From Microbispora rosea (GTDB taxonomy: Bacteria; Actinomycetota; Actinomycetes; Streptosporangiales; Streptosporangiaceae), in the NCBI RefSeq assembly GCF_900156315.1, contig NZ_FTNI01000035.1, positions 1-64,000 on the forward strand: a stretch of DNA of 64,000 nucleotides, in the 5' to 3' direction. The stretch's first letter is position 1. Each line of letters opens with the position of its first letter. A program made the translations under genes and the position numbers. Shown in pieces: positions 8,149 through 16,491 of the stretch. The notes below the pieces were generated by a model that saw nothing but the letters and a program-made list of their open reading frames with translations, ran no database searches and had not been told where the DNA came from.

Positions 8149-9072
8149 TCACACCGTGTTGTCGCGCGAGACGCGCAGGTAGATCGCGGAGAACACCATG
8201 AGCACGATCATGAGCATCAGGCCGAGCGCGTTGCCCGCGTTGAGATTGCCGAAGTTGAAGGCGTACTGGTACATGAGGTAGACGACGCTGACCGTGGCGT
8301 TCTCCGGACCGCCGCCGGTGAGCAGGTAGGGCTCGATGAACACCTGCATGGTCGCCACGATCTGCAGAAGCAGCATCACCAGCAGGATCAGCTTGGTCTG
8401 CGGGATCGTGACGTGCCAGATGCGCTTGAACAGGCCGGCGCCGTCGAGTTCGGCGGCCTCGTACAGCTCGCTCGGGATCGTCTGCAGGGCGGCGAGATAG
8501 ATGAGCGTGCCGCTGCCCATGTTCATCCAGGTGGAGACGATGACCAGCGAGATCAGCGCGGTGCTCGTCGAGTTGAGCCACTGCAGGCCGGGCAGGTGGA
8601 ACAGGTCCAGGACCTGGTTGAACAGCCCGTAGTCGGGGTTGTAGAACCACTGGAACAGCAGCACGCTCACCGCGGGCGGCAGCATGACCGGCAGGTAGAC
8701 CACGAAGCGCAGGTAGGCGCGCGCGTGCCGCAGCTCGTTGAGGACAATCGCGGTGACGAACGGGATCCCGTAGCCGCACAGCAGGGCGAGCACCGTGAAC
8801 AGCGCGGTGTTGACCCAGGCCGGCCCGAACGCCGGGTCGCTGACGACGGTGCGGAAGTTGTCCAGCCCCACCCATGTGGGCGGGTCCACGAAGTTGGTCT
8901 TCTGGAAGCTGAGGATGACCTCCCGGACCATCGGATACCAGGAGAAGAACGCGAAACAGATCAGAGCGCCGCACAGGAAGCCGTAGGCGGTCACGTTGCG
9001 CCGCACGGCACGCCCTAGTTTCGTCGGCTGCCGCCGCCCGCCGCCCGCTGCCGGGATGCTCGCTGTGGTCAT
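8149..9072 (-). CDS. ABC sugar transporter permease, MalF type
   Basis: This 307-residue membrane protein carries the EAA loop ELYEAAELDGAGLFKRIWHV and ends in a hydrophobic helix followed by LRVSRDNTV. It pairs with the MalG-type permease eleven bases downstream. The gene lies about 100 bases after the solute-binding protein gene, and that gap contains two hairpins that may reduce read-through and so set the protein ratio. Predicted substrate, from the neighbouring GH13 and GH87 genes, is an alpha-gluco-oligosaccharide. Confidence 0.93.
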   Translation of the reverse strand: MTTASIPAAGGGRRQPTKLGRAVRRNVTAYGFLCGALICFAFFSWYPMVREVILSFQKTNFVDPPTWVGLDNFRTVVSDPAFGPAWVNTALFTVLALLCGYGIPFVTAIVLNELRHARAYLRFVVYLPVMLPPAVSVLLFQWFYNPDYGLFNQVLDLFHLPGLQWLNSTSTALISLVIVSTWMNMGSGTLIYLAALQTIPSELYEAAELDGAGLFKRIWHVTIPQTKLILLVMLLLQIVATMQVFIEPYLLTGGGPENATVSVVYLMYQYAFNFGNLNAGNALGLMLMIVLMVFSAIYLRVSRDNTV

Positions 9073-9100
9073 CGTTGTGAATCCGATCTCGACGTGATTG

Positions 9101-9169
9101 CCGGGGCGCCGGCCACGCGCGTACGACGGCGGCGGGCGGCGCCCCGGATTAGGCCCGGATTATCCGGGC
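9101..9169 (-). terminator. Tandem intercistronic hairpins (attenuator) after the binding-protein gene
   Basis: GCCCGGAT (9153-9160) pairs with ATCCGGGC (9162-9169) three bases after the binding-protein stop. Next on the transcript CCGGGGCGCCG (9101-9111) pairs with CGGCGCCCCGG (9137-9147). Such partial terminators between binding-protein and permease genes are common and allow excess binding protein. Confidence 0.65.
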
Positions 9170-9171
9170 GA

Positions 9172-10551
9172 TCAGCCCTTCGAAGCCAGCAGGGAGTTGA
9201 CCTTCGACTCGGCATCGGACAGAAGCTGGTCGATGTTCGCGTCCTTGCGGGTCAGCACGGCCGACATCGGAGTGTCGAGGATCTTGTAGATCTCCTGTGC
9301 GTACGGCCCGGGCTCGGCCTTGGGCGGGATGCCCTTGGAGCCCTCCACCCAGCCGGCGAACTGGGCGGCGTCGATGTTCGCGTTCTGCTGCCGCAGGTCG
9401 TTCACGGCCTGGCCGGACGGCGTGTCCGCGCCGTACAGGTCGGGGTACGGCTGGCCGACCGTCAGGTTCGCGCCCTTGGCCCGCACGTAGTCGAACTGGC
9501 CCTTACCGGGGGTGAGGAACTTGTACTCGATCCACTTGAGGCCGGCCTTGATCTGCTCCGGGGTGGCCTTCGGGTTGATCATGTAGCCGGCGCCGCCGTT
9601 GAACAGGGCCTTGGCCTCCGGCTGGGCGGTGATGGCGTAGTTCTCGAACTTGCCGCCGAAGTCGTTGCGCAGCGAGATGAGCACGTCGGGCGCGCCCAGC
9701 ATCATGCCCATCTTGCCGCCGGCCATGGCCTTCATCAGGGCCGGCCAGTCGATGTAGAGCTGGGAGCCCATGCTGTTGTCGGCCCACCGCATCTGGTGGA
9801 GGTTCTCCAGCACGGCCTTGCCCTCGGGGGTGTTGAAGGCGGCCTTCTTGCCGTCGTCGGTGATGACCGATCCGCCCCGGCCGTAGATGGAGGCGGTGAA
9901 GTGCCAGCCGCCGACGTTGTTGCCGCTGTACTCGCCGTACCCGACGTAACCGGGACCGAGCCCCGCGATCTTCTTCGCGGCGGCCTGCACATCGGCCCAG
10001 GTCTTGGGCGGGTTGTTCGGGTCGAGGCCGGCCTTGGTGAAGACCGCCTTGTTGTAGACGAGGCCCATGCCGTAGCCGTCGGTCGGCAGGCCGTAGATCT
10101 TGCCGTCCTTCTTGAACAGGTCGATCGAGCTGTTGTAGTCCTGGAACGTCTTGATCTCGTTGACGTACGACGTGATGTCGGCGGCCTGCCCGCTTTCGAT
10201 GAGGCGGCCCACGTTGGGGAAGTTGACGTAGAAGACCGTCTCCAGCTCGCCGCTGGCCAGCTTGGGCTCGAAGGTGCGCGGGTCGTAGCAGGGGAAGGCG
10301 TCGGTGACCTTCGAGACCTTGATGTTGGGGTTCAGCTGCTGGAAGGCCGCCAGGTCCTCCTCGAAGGTCGCCCGCTCCGCCTTGTTCGTCTTCGGCGGCT
10401 CGCAGTTGACCGAGATCGACACCGGCCCGGCGCTACCGGCCGCCGCGCCGGCCTTCTCGCCACCGTTACCGCTGTCGTCGGTGCCGCACGCCGCGGCCGC
10501 TGCAATGGCAAGTCCCGAGACCAGCAGTATCGAGAGCTTGTGGGATTTCAT
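9172..10551 (-). CDS. ABC transporter solute-binding lipoprotein (sugar)
   Basis: A 459-residue extracytoplasmic binding protein of the family 1 (maltose-type) group. The signal peptide ends in the lipobox AAAAAC with Cys near residue 21, so it is anchored to the outer membrane face by a lipid. Body motifs include YGLPTDGYGMGLVYNK and PKTWADVQAAAKKIAG, typical of sugar-binding proteins. ATG 10551 is chosen because it opens the signal peptide; upstream in-frame residues are Arg-rich and unlike a leader. It is the first gene of the five-gene glucan operon and has its own promoter at 10642-10670. Confidence 0.93.
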   Translation of the reverse strand: MKSHKLSILLVSGLAIAAAAACGTDDSGNGGEKAGAAAGSAGPVSISVNCEPPKTNKAERATFEEDLAAFQQLNPNIKVSKVTDAFPCYDPRTFEPKLASGELETVFYVNFPNVGRLIESGQAADITSYVNEIKTFQDYNSSIDLFKKDGKIYGLPTDGYGMGLVYNKAVFTKAGLDPNNPPKTWADVQAAAKKIAGLGPGYVGYGEYSGNNVGGWHFTASIYGRGGSVITDDGKKAAFNTPEGKAVLENLHQMRWADNSMGSQLYIDWPALMKAMAGGKMGMMLGAPDVLISLRNDFGGKFENYAITAQPEAKALFNGGAGYMINPKATPEQIKAGLKWIEYKFLTPGKGQFDYVRAKGANLTVGQPYPDLYGADTPSGQAVNDLRQQNANIDAAQFAGWVEGSKGIPPKAEPGPYAQEIYKILDTPMSAVLTRKDANIDQLLSDAESKVNSLLASKG

Positions 10552-10641
10552 CCTCGTTCCCTTCTGGAACCGCGCACCACGACCCGTCGAAGCACACGGC
10601 TCGGGGCCGACTGGAGCGCCCCGATCCGCTCGGTTGCGAGA

Positions 10642-10670
10642 AACATACAGAGGCATGCAGGACTGAGCAA
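10642..10670 (-). promoter_or_regulatory. Candidate promoter of the glucan transport operon
   Basis: On the minus strand TTGCTC (10670-10665) and TATGTT (10647-10642) are separated by exactly 17 bases. This predicts a leader of about 85 bases before ATG 10551. The flanking sequence is unusually AT-rich for this genome (10660-10720). It contains AGTT and AACT half-sites that could serve one of the LacI proteins. Confidence 0.55.
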
Positions 10671-10737
10671 TAGTTCGTCAATAACTCTGCAAAAAAGTGA
10701 CAGTGATCGGTCTGTCATTGGCGTGCCACGGTCGGGC

Positions 10738-10870
10738 CGCGTTCACGAGCGGGCTTTTAAGGCGGAGACGCGGTCACGAGCGGGGTGGTGGGCCGAGCGT
10801 GCGAGCTTTGAGGACCGGGACGCGCCCAAGAGCTGGTCTTTGAGGACGGGGACGCGCTCACGAGCGGGCG
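10738..10870. repeat. Degenerate short tandem repeats abutting the 138-bp element
   Basis: The 520-base gap 10552-11071 holds no gene. Part of it carries decayed copies of a unit related to GGGACGCGCTCACGAGCGGG: near 10740, 10767, 10817 and 10848, with TTTGAGGAC before the last two at a 35-bp step. The last copy runs into the left 138-bp inverted repeat. Confidence 0.55.
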
Positions 10871-10987
10871 GGTGCTCCGGCCGGCCGTGATAGTTGCGCT
10901 CTGGTGAGCCTCGGGAGCGGCCATCGCGGGCGCGGCGGTACAGGGCACGGTCTTACGCCGGCCTCCGCACCCGCCCGCCCCCGGCGC
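10850..10987 (+). repeat. 138-bp perfect inverted repeat, left copy
   Basis: These 138 bases are identical to the reverse complement of 16894-17031 by base-by-base reading. The two copies enclose 5,906 bases with two lacI genes, a GH87 gene and a small lipoprotein gene. The element has no plausible start/RBS pair; short open frames inside it are mirror images and look non-coding. It contains the strongly palindromic CCGGCCGGCC (10878-10887). Confidence 0.9.
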
Positions 10988-11071
10988 TCCGCGCGCTGAT
11001 TGACGGGGCAGATGACCTGGTTCGCTGACCAGCGCGGGCGCGGTTTGTGGGGGTGACGGGGACAGGGCCTG

Positions 11072-12082
11072 TCAGGGGCGGGGGGCGGGGGCGGTCGAGG
11101 CGCGCACGACGAGTTCTGGCTCGAACAGCAGCTCGTCACCGGGCACCACGGCCGCGTCGATCTGGGCCACGAGCAGCTCGACGGCGGCCCTGCCCATGGC
11201 GTCGATGGGCTGGCGGACCGTGGTCAGCGGCGGGTCCACGCAGTTCATCAGCGCCGAGTCGTCGTAGCCGATGACGGAGACGTCCTCGGGCACCGAAAGC
11301 CCCGCCCGGCGGGCCGCCCTGATGGCGCCGAGGGCGAGCACGTCGCTGGCGCAGATGATGCCGGTGACGCCGGCGGCGACCATGCGCGTGGCGGCGGCGT
11401 GCCCGCCTTCCAGCGAGAACATCGTGTGCTCGACGTGGTCGGGGCCGAGCTCCAGGCCGTTGGCGGCGGCGTACGCGCGGAACGCGGCGAGCTTGCGCTG
11501 GGACGGCACGTGGTCGGGCGGGCCGAGCAGCATCGCGACCTGGCGGTGCCCGAGCGCCATGAGGTGGGCGAGCGCGATCTCGGCGGCGGCGACGTCGTCG
11601 CAGGAGACCTGCGGGAACCCGAGATGCTCGACCGCGGCGTTGACGAGCACGGTCGGCAGTTTGCGTTCGAGGACCCTGCGGTAGTGGCTGTGGGAGGCGT
11701 CCCCCTGGGCGTACAGGCCGCCGGCGAAGACCATGCCGGACACGTGCTGCTGGAGGAGCAGGTCCACGTAGTCGGACTCCGAGACACCGCCCACGGTCCG
11801 GGTGCACAGGACGGACGTGAACCCCTGCTGGGCCAGCGCGCCGCCGACGACCTCGGCGAACGCCGGGAAGATCGGGTTCTGCAGTTCCGGGAGGACCAGG
11901 CCGACGAGCCGGCCGCGGTCGCCGCGCAGCTGGGTGGGCCGTTCGTATCCCAGCACGTCGAGCGCGGTGAGCACCGCCTCTCTGGTGGCGTCGGAGACCC
12001 CCGGCTTGCCGTTGAGCACGCGACTCACCGTCGCCTCGCTCACGCCCACCTTCTTGGCCACTTCCGCAAGCCGTCGTGTCAT
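11072..12082 (-). CDS. LacI-family transcriptional regulator (copy 1)
   Basis: A 336-residue regulator. The N-terminal HTH is MTRRLAEVAKKVGVSEATVS then RVLNGKPGVS, with the hinge near residue 55, followed by the periplasmic-binding-protein-like core: LVLPELQNPIFPAFAEVV, IICASDVLALGAIRAARRAG and SVIGYDDSALMN. ATG 12082 lies seven bases after a -10 TATAGT, so the mRNA is probably leaderless; the longer frame upstream is not supported. It is divergent from the GH87 gene at 12426 and almost certainly regulates glucan genes. The whole HTH is nearly identical to copy 2 (15369-16361), so both should read the same operator while the ligand pockets differ. Confidence 0.93.
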   Translation of the reverse strand: MTRRLAEVAKKVGVSEATVSRVLNGKPGVSDATREAVLTALDVLGYERPTQLRGDRGRLVGLVLPELQNPIFPAFAEVVGGALAQQGFTSVLCTRTVGGVSESDYVDLLLQQHVSGMVFAGGLYAQGDASHSHYRRVLERKLPTVLVNAAVEHLGFPQVSCDDVAAAEIALAHLMALGHRQVAMLLGPPDHVPSQRKLAAFRAYAAANGLELGPDHVEHTMFSLEGGHAAATRMVAAGVTGIICASDVLALGAIRAARRAGLSVPEDVSVIGYDDSALMNCVDPPLTTVRQPIDAMGRAAVELLVAQIDAAVVPGDELLFEPELVVRASTAPAPRP

Positions 12083-12089
12083 GGACGCA

Positions 12090-12095
12090 ACTATA
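12090..12095 (-). promoter_or_regulatory. -10 element of lacI copy 1 (leaderless)
   Basis: TATAGT on the minus strand, seven bases before ATG 12082. The block GTCGTAT(AG)TTGC then CC-ATG is conserved in front of lacI copy 2 (-10 TATGCT at 16374-16369, also seven bases before its ATG), which supports both starts. Confidence 0.65.
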
Positions 12096-12125
12096 CGACA
12101 GTGAGCGCAAAGACTTTCATCCACT

Positions 12126-12137
12126 TGCGCATGCGCA
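12126..12137. promoter_or_regulatory. Perfect 12-bp palindrome in the lacI/GH87 divergent region
   Basis: TGCGCATGCGCA is self-complementary and lies 44 bases before the lacI copy 1 start. The 343-base region 12083-12425 holds no gene. A LacI operator is plausible, but no second copy was seen near the other glucan promoters, so the assignment is open. Confidence 0.35.
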
Positions 12138-12292
12138 CACGAGCAGCAGGTCGGGCCGCATTTTCGCGGTTGGGGGTCTCCCCCGCCGATCGTGGTGGGC
12201 GGGGGCGACCCCGCCACTCTTGGGGGCGAAGTGCGGATCGTTCCAGGGGGCTCAGGGCTGGGGTTACGTAATGCCGTAACGCGCATGTCATC

Positions 12293-12342
12293 TTGCGACT
12301 TCTCGTCGCAATATTGCAGAAGGATGTTTGTCAACTTATCGT
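12293..12342 (+). promoter_or_regulatory. Candidate promoter and operator of the large GH87 gene
   Basis: TTGCGAC (12293-12299) and GTCGCAA (12305-12311) form a perfect 7-bp dyad with five bases between. Three bases further on, TTGCAG (12314-12319) and TATCGT (12337-12342) make a -35/-10 pair with a 17-base spacer. A further dyad GTTAC (12263-12267)/GTAAC (12276-12280) lies upstream. Confidence 0.5.
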
Positions 12343-12425
12343 GTGGGCCACTCACCTTCTTCGGAGGTGTGGCGGTTCAGCGTCCACGCCGCATCTCACG
12401 GGTCTCGCATGCAGAAAGGAACCTC

Positions 12426-15287
12426 ATGAGAAGATCCGGAGCCGCCGTCGCGGTGGCAGGGGCGCTGATCGCCGTGGGGAGTGTGGTGGCGTTCCCCGGC
12501 ACCTCGTCGGCCGCGACCTCGCCGTCGCCCTTCTCCGTCCCTGGACGAGGCGCGACCGTGCCGTTCACCGAGATCGAGGCCGAGGCCGCCACGACCAACG
12601 GCGAGCAGATCGGCCCGGACCGCGTCTACACCCACCTGCCGTCCGAGGCGTCGGGCCGCCGGGCCGTACGCCTCGACGCGCCGGGAGAGTACGTCGAGTT
12701 CACCCTGCCCAAGCCCGCCAACGCGATGACCGTGCGCTACAGCGTGCCGGACAACGCCACCGGAACGGGCATCACGGCGCCGGTCGACCTGCGGGTCAAC
12801 GGGACGAAGCTCAAGGACCTGCAGTTCACCTCCCGGTACGGCTGGTTCTACGGCGGCTACCCGTTCGGCAACACGCCCGGCGACAAGCCGCACCACTTCT
12901 ACGACGAGACCCGGACGATGTTCGGATCCACCCTGGCCGCGGGGACGAAGGTCAGGATCCAGGTGGCCTCCACCTCGGTCGCGCCGTGGGTCGTCGTGGA
13001 CCTCGCCGACTTCGAACTCGTGCCGGACGCGATCCCCCGGCCCGCCGGGTCGCTGTCCGTCGACGACTTCGGCGCCGACCGCAACGGCACGAACGACTCC
13101 ACCGCCGCCTTCCAGGCCGCCGTCGACGCGGGAAAGGCCCAGGGCAAGGAGGTCTACATCCCGGCCGGGACGTACACCTTGTGGGACCACGTGGTCGTGG
13201 ACGGAGTCACGCTGCGCGGCGCCGGACCCTGGTACAGCGTGCTCACCGGCCGGCACCCCACTCAGCGCAACCGGGCCGTCGGCGTCTACGGCAAGTACGT
13301 GAGCGGCGGCGGCTACACCGGGCCGATCCGGTCCCACGAGGCGGGTGGGCCGAGCCGCAACGTCACCCTGCGGGACTTCGCGATCATCGGCGACATCACT
13401 GAACGCGTGGACGAGGACCAGGTCAACGCCCTCGGGGGCGCGATGACCGATTCGGTGGTCGACAACGTGTGGCTCCAGCACACCAAGGTCGGGGCCTGGA
13501 TGGACGGCCCGATGGACAACTTCACGCTGAAGAACAGCCGCATCCTCGACCAGACGGCCGACGGCGTGAACTTCCACACCGGGGTCACCGACTCCACGGT
13601 GACCAACACCTTCGTACGCAACACCGGCGACGACGGCCTGGCGATGTGGCCCGACCGGATGGCCAACGTGAACAACGCGTTCACGTTCAACACGGTGGTC
13701 GCGCCGGTCCTGGCCAACAACATCGTGACGTACGGCGGCCGGGACATAAAGATCACCGACAACGTGGTGAGCGACACGGTCACCAACGGCGGCGGCATCC
13801 ACGTCGCGAACCGCTATCCCGGGGTGAACTCCGGCCAGGGCACGGCGGTGGCCGGCACGATCACCGTCGCCCGCGACACCCTCATCAGGGCCGGCAACAG
13901 CGACTACAACTGGAACTTCGGCGTCGGCGCGATCTGGTTCGACGCCCTCAACGAGCCGGTCAACGCGACGATCAACGTCACCGACACCGACGTCGTCGAC
14001 AGCTCCTACGAGGCCATCCAGTTCATCGAGGGCAGCACCCAGACCGTCAACTTCTCGAACGTGAACGTGGACGGCACCGGGACGTACATGATCCAGGCGC
14101 AGGCGGCGGCGAAGGCGAGCTTCACCAACGTGAGGGCGGCCCACATCGGCGCGGGCGTCGCGATCCACAACTGCGTCGGCACCGGATTCGCCCCCGCGTA
14201 CGGCAGCGGCAACTCCGGCTGGAGCCCGACGTCCACCGTCTGCACCGGCCAGTGGCCCACGCCGAACTACATCTACGACGGCGGCGACCCCAGCCCGAGC
14301 CCGTCACCGTCCACCTCGCCCTCCTCTTCACCCTCCCCCTCTCCCTCGCCCAGCCCGACGGCGTGCGCTCCCGGCAGCGGCGACCTCGCCCGGGGCAAGG
14401 CGGTCACGGCGACGAGCAGCACCCAGGCGTACGTCCCGGCCAACACCGTGGACGGCGACGCGAACACCTACTGGGAGTCGGCCAACAACGCCTTCCCGCA
14501 GTCGATCACCGTGGACCTGTGCGCGGTGACCGCGGTCCAGCGGGTGGTGCTCAAGCTGCCGCCGAGCGCGGCCTGGGGCACCCGGACCCAGACGCTGTCG
14601 GTCCTGGGCAGCACGGACGGCACGAACTACACCACGTTGTCCCCCTCGGCGGGCCGCACCTTCGACCCGGCCACCGGCAACACGGCGAGCATCTCCTTCA
14701 GCACGGCGAACGTCCGTCACGTCCGGGTGACGGTCACCGGCAACACCGGCTGGCCCGCCGGGCAGCTGTCGGCCTTCGAGGTGTACGGCACCGGCGGCGG
14801 CACCCCCAGCCCCTCACCCAGCCCCTCGCCCAGTGCCTCCCCCAGCCCGTCGCCCAGCCCGCTGCCCACGGGGAACCTCGCCCGGGGCAAGGCGGTCAGC
14901 GCGAGCAGTCACGCCGACGTGTACGTCGCAAGCAACACGACCGACGGGAACGCGGGCACCTACTGGGAGTCGGCCAACAACGCCTTCCCGCAGACCCTGA
15001 CCGTGGATCTCGGCGCGTCCGTCACCGTCGGCAGGGTGGTGCTCAAGCTGCCGCCGAGCGCCGCCTGGGGCACCCGCACCCAGACGCTGTCGGTCCTCGG
15101 CAGCACGGACGGCACGAACTACACGACGATCGCCGGGCCCGCGGGCTACACGTTCGACCCGGCGACCGGCAACAGCGTCACCGTCGCCGTGCCCGCCGCC
15201 GCCCGGCGCTACCTGCGGCTGAACGTCACCGGTAACACCGGCTGGCCTGCCGCGCAGATCTCCGAGTTCGAGGCGTACGCCTCGTAA
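12426..15287 (+). CDS. Secreted multidomain GH87 alpha-1,3-glucanase with two discoidin-type modules
   Basis: A 953-residue enzyme. Signal peptide at 1-31; N-terminal beta-sandwich with EIEAEAATTNGE and GEYVEFTLP at about 40-205; GH87 beta-helix with ADGVNFH (Asp near 379) and TGDDGLAMW (Asp pair near 401). Two Pro/Ser linkers then separate two discoidin/F5-8 type C (CBM32-like) modules at about 653-787 and 816-953. These probably hold the enzyme on insoluble alpha-1,3-glucan. AAAGGA lies six bases before ATG 12426; in-frame sequence upstream is promoter DNA. It is divergent from lacI copy 1 and convergent with copy 2. The modules repeat at DNA level with a 492-bp period. Confidence 0.92.
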   Translation: MRRSGAAVAVAGALIAVGSVVAFPGTSSAATSPSPFSVPGRGATVPFTEIEAEAATTNGEQIGPDRVYTHLPSEASGRRAVRLDAPGEYVEFTLPKPANAMTVRYSVPDNATGTGITAPVDLRVNGTKLKDLQFTSRYGWFYGGYPFGNTPGDKPHHFYDETRTMFGSTLAAGTKVRIQVASTSVAPWVVVDLADFELVPDAIPRPAGSLSVDDFGADRNGTNDSTAAFQAAVDAGKAQGKEVYIPAGTYTLWDHVVVDGVTLRGAGPWYSVLTGRHPTQRNRAVGVYGKYVSGGGYTGPIRSHEAGGPSRNVTLRDFAIIGDITERVDEDQVNALGGAMTDSVVDNVWLQHTKVGAWMDGPMDNFTLKNSRILDQTADGVNFHTGVTDSTVTNTFVRNTGDDGLAMWPDRMANVNNAFTFNTVVAPVLANNIVTYGGRDIKITDNVVSDTVTNGGGIHVANRYPGVNSGQGTAVAGTITVARDTLIRAGNSDYNWNFGVGAIWFDALNEPVNATINVTDTDVVDSSYEAIQFIEGSTQTVNFSNVNVDGTGTYMIQAQAAAKASFTNVRAAHIGAGVAIHNCVGTGFAPAYGSGNSGWSPTSTVCTGQWPTPNYIYDGGDPSPSPSPSTSPSSSPSPSPSPSPTACAPGSGDLARGKAVTATSSTQAYVPANTVDGDANTYWESANNAFPQSITVDLCAVTAVQRVVLKLPPSAAWGTRTQTLSVLGSTDGTNYTTLSPSAGRTFDPATGNTASISFSTANVRHVRVTVTGNTGWPAGQLSAFEVYGTGGGTPSPSPSPSPSASPSPSPSPLPTGNLARGKAVSASSHADVYVASNTTDGNAGTYWESANNAFPQTLTVDLGASVTVGRVVLKLPPSAAWGTRTQTLSVLGSTDGTNYTTIAGPAGYTFDPATGNSVTVAVPAAARRYLRLNVTGNTGWPAAQISEFEAYAS
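14467..15132 (+). repeat. Internal 492-bp-period duplication of the discoidin module
   Basis: The stretch 14467-14640 recurs at 14959-15132 with only scattered differences, for example the block encoding YWESANNAFPQ and the block encoding VVLKLPPSAAWGTRTQTLSV. The linkers between copies are low-complexity (proline/serine codons). This points to a recent or homogenised domain duplication. Confidence 0.85.
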
Positions 15288-15300
15288 CCCGGAACGGGAC

Positions 15301-15335
15301 GCCCGGAGGAGGAGTGGACGCCTCCTCCTCCGGGC
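15301..15335. terminator. Bidirectional terminator after GH87
   Basis: GCCCGGAGGAGGAG (15301-15314) pairs perfectly with CTCCTCCTCCGGGC (15322-15335) around a seven-base loop. It serves the convergent GH87 (ends 15287) and lacI copy 2 (ends 15369). Confidence 0.85.
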
Positions 15336-15368
15336 TCCCCCACACAGCATGACCCCCTCGGCAGGCCG

Positions 15369-16361
15369 TCAGGTGACGGGGACGCCGACGCGGCCGGTGG
15401 AGGAGCGGACCACGAGCTCCGGCTCGAACAACAGCTCGCCGGTGGCGACGGCGGCGCCCTCGATCTGGCTGACCAGTAGCTCCACCGCGGCCCGGCCCAT
15501 CGCCTCGATCGGCTGACGCACCGTCGTGAGCGGCGGGTCCACGCACGTCATGAGCGCGGAGTCGTCGTATCCGACGACGGACACGTCCTGGGGCACGCGT
15601 CTACCGGCCCGCCGCGCCGCGCGGATCGCCCCGAGGGCCAGCGGGTCGCTGCCGCAGATGATCCCGGTGACGTCCTGCCGCACGAGCTTCAACGCCGCCG
15701 CGTGACCGCCCTCCAGCGAGTGCATCGTATGCTCGACCAACTCGCCGCCCGCCGCGCGGAACGCCTCCAGCTTGCGTATGGACGGCATGTGGTCGGCGGG
15801 ACCGACGACGAGGCCGATCCGCTGGTGACCGAGCGCGCGCAGGTGGCCCAGCGCCTGCTCCACCGCGATCGTGTCGTCGCAGGAGACGCGGGGGAAGTCC
15901 CAGTGATCGGCGGCCGCGTTCACCAGCACGGTGGGCAGCCGCCGCTCGACCAGCCGCAGGTAGTGCTCGTGGACCATGCCGGTCTGCGTGTAGAGCCCCC
16001 CGGCGAAGACCACGCCGGACACCTGCTGCTGCAACAGCAGGTCCACGTAGTCGGCCTCGGAGATCCCGCCGACCGTACGCGTGCACAGCACGGGGGTGAA
16101 CCCCTGCTGGGCCAGCGCCCCGCCGACGACCTCGGCGAACGCCGGGAAGATGGGGTTCTGCAGCTCGGGCAGGACGAGCCCGACCAGGCGGGCGCGCTCG
16201 CCGCGCAACTGCGTGGGCCGCTCATACCCGAGCACGTCGAGAGCCGTCAGCACGGCCTCCCGGGTGGCCTCGGAGACCCCGGCCTTGCCGTTGAGGACGC
16301 GACTCACCGTGGCCTCACTGACCCCGACCTTCTTCGCAACCTCCGCAAGCCGTCGCGTCAT
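15369..16361 (-). CDS. LacI-family transcriptional regulator (copy 2)
   Basis: A 330-residue paralogue of 11072-12082. The HTH (MTRRLAEVAKKVGVSEATVS, RVLNGKAGVS) and the LVLPELQNPIFPAFAEVV and DYVDLLLQQ blocks are nearly the same. The segment after residue 160 diverges and is about six residues shorter (AFRAAGGELVEH against AFRAYAAANGLELGPDHVEH), which would change the effector pocket. ATG 16361 lies seven bases after TATGCT; an alternative ATG at 16373 would overlap that -10. The pair probably gives two-signal control of one regulon, or one copy controls its neighbours only. Confidence 0.93.
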   Translation of the reverse strand: MTRRLAEVAKKVGVSEATVSRVLNGKAGVSEATREAVLTALDVLGYERPTQLRGERARLVGLVLPELQNPIFPAFAEVVGGALAQQGFTPVLCTRTVGGISEADYVDLLLQQQVSGVVFAGGLYTQTGMVHEHYLRLVERRLPTVLVNAAADHWDFPRVSCDDTIAVEQALGHLRALGHQRIGLVVGPADHMPSIRKLEAFRAAGGELVEHTMHSLEGGHAAALKLVRQDVTGIICGSDPLALGAIRAARRAGRRVPQDVSVVGYDDSALMTCVDPPLTTVRQPIEAMGRAAVELLVSQIEGAAVATGELLFEPELVVRSSTGRVGVPVT

Positions 16362-16491
16362 GGCGGCAAGCATACGACGCGGAACGGCCGCGCCAAGGAT
16401 CTTCGACGACACGGATGCAAGCGGGCTGAAAGCACTGTGAAAGGGGTGATTCCTAGTGTCCACCGTGTTGCAGATCTCCCAGGAAGGCACC

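Noticed and set aside
7160-8974. 604-residue protein fusing both ABC permeases
   Set aside because: The first 280 codons are an out-of-frame reading of the MalF-type permease; the real gene starts at 8137 with its own ribosome site.
10757-10948. Small conserved gene in the 138-bp repeat (same open frame at 10948 minus and 16933 plus)
   Set aside because: The identity comes from the repeat itself. There is no ribosome site, the composition is Ala/Pro/Ser/Arg as in shadows, and both frames run on into unrelated sequence.
12123-12140. Assigning the TGCGCATGCGCA palindrome as the common LacI operator
   Set aside because: I could not find the same palindrome before the other glucan genes by eye, so it is listed only as a candidate site.
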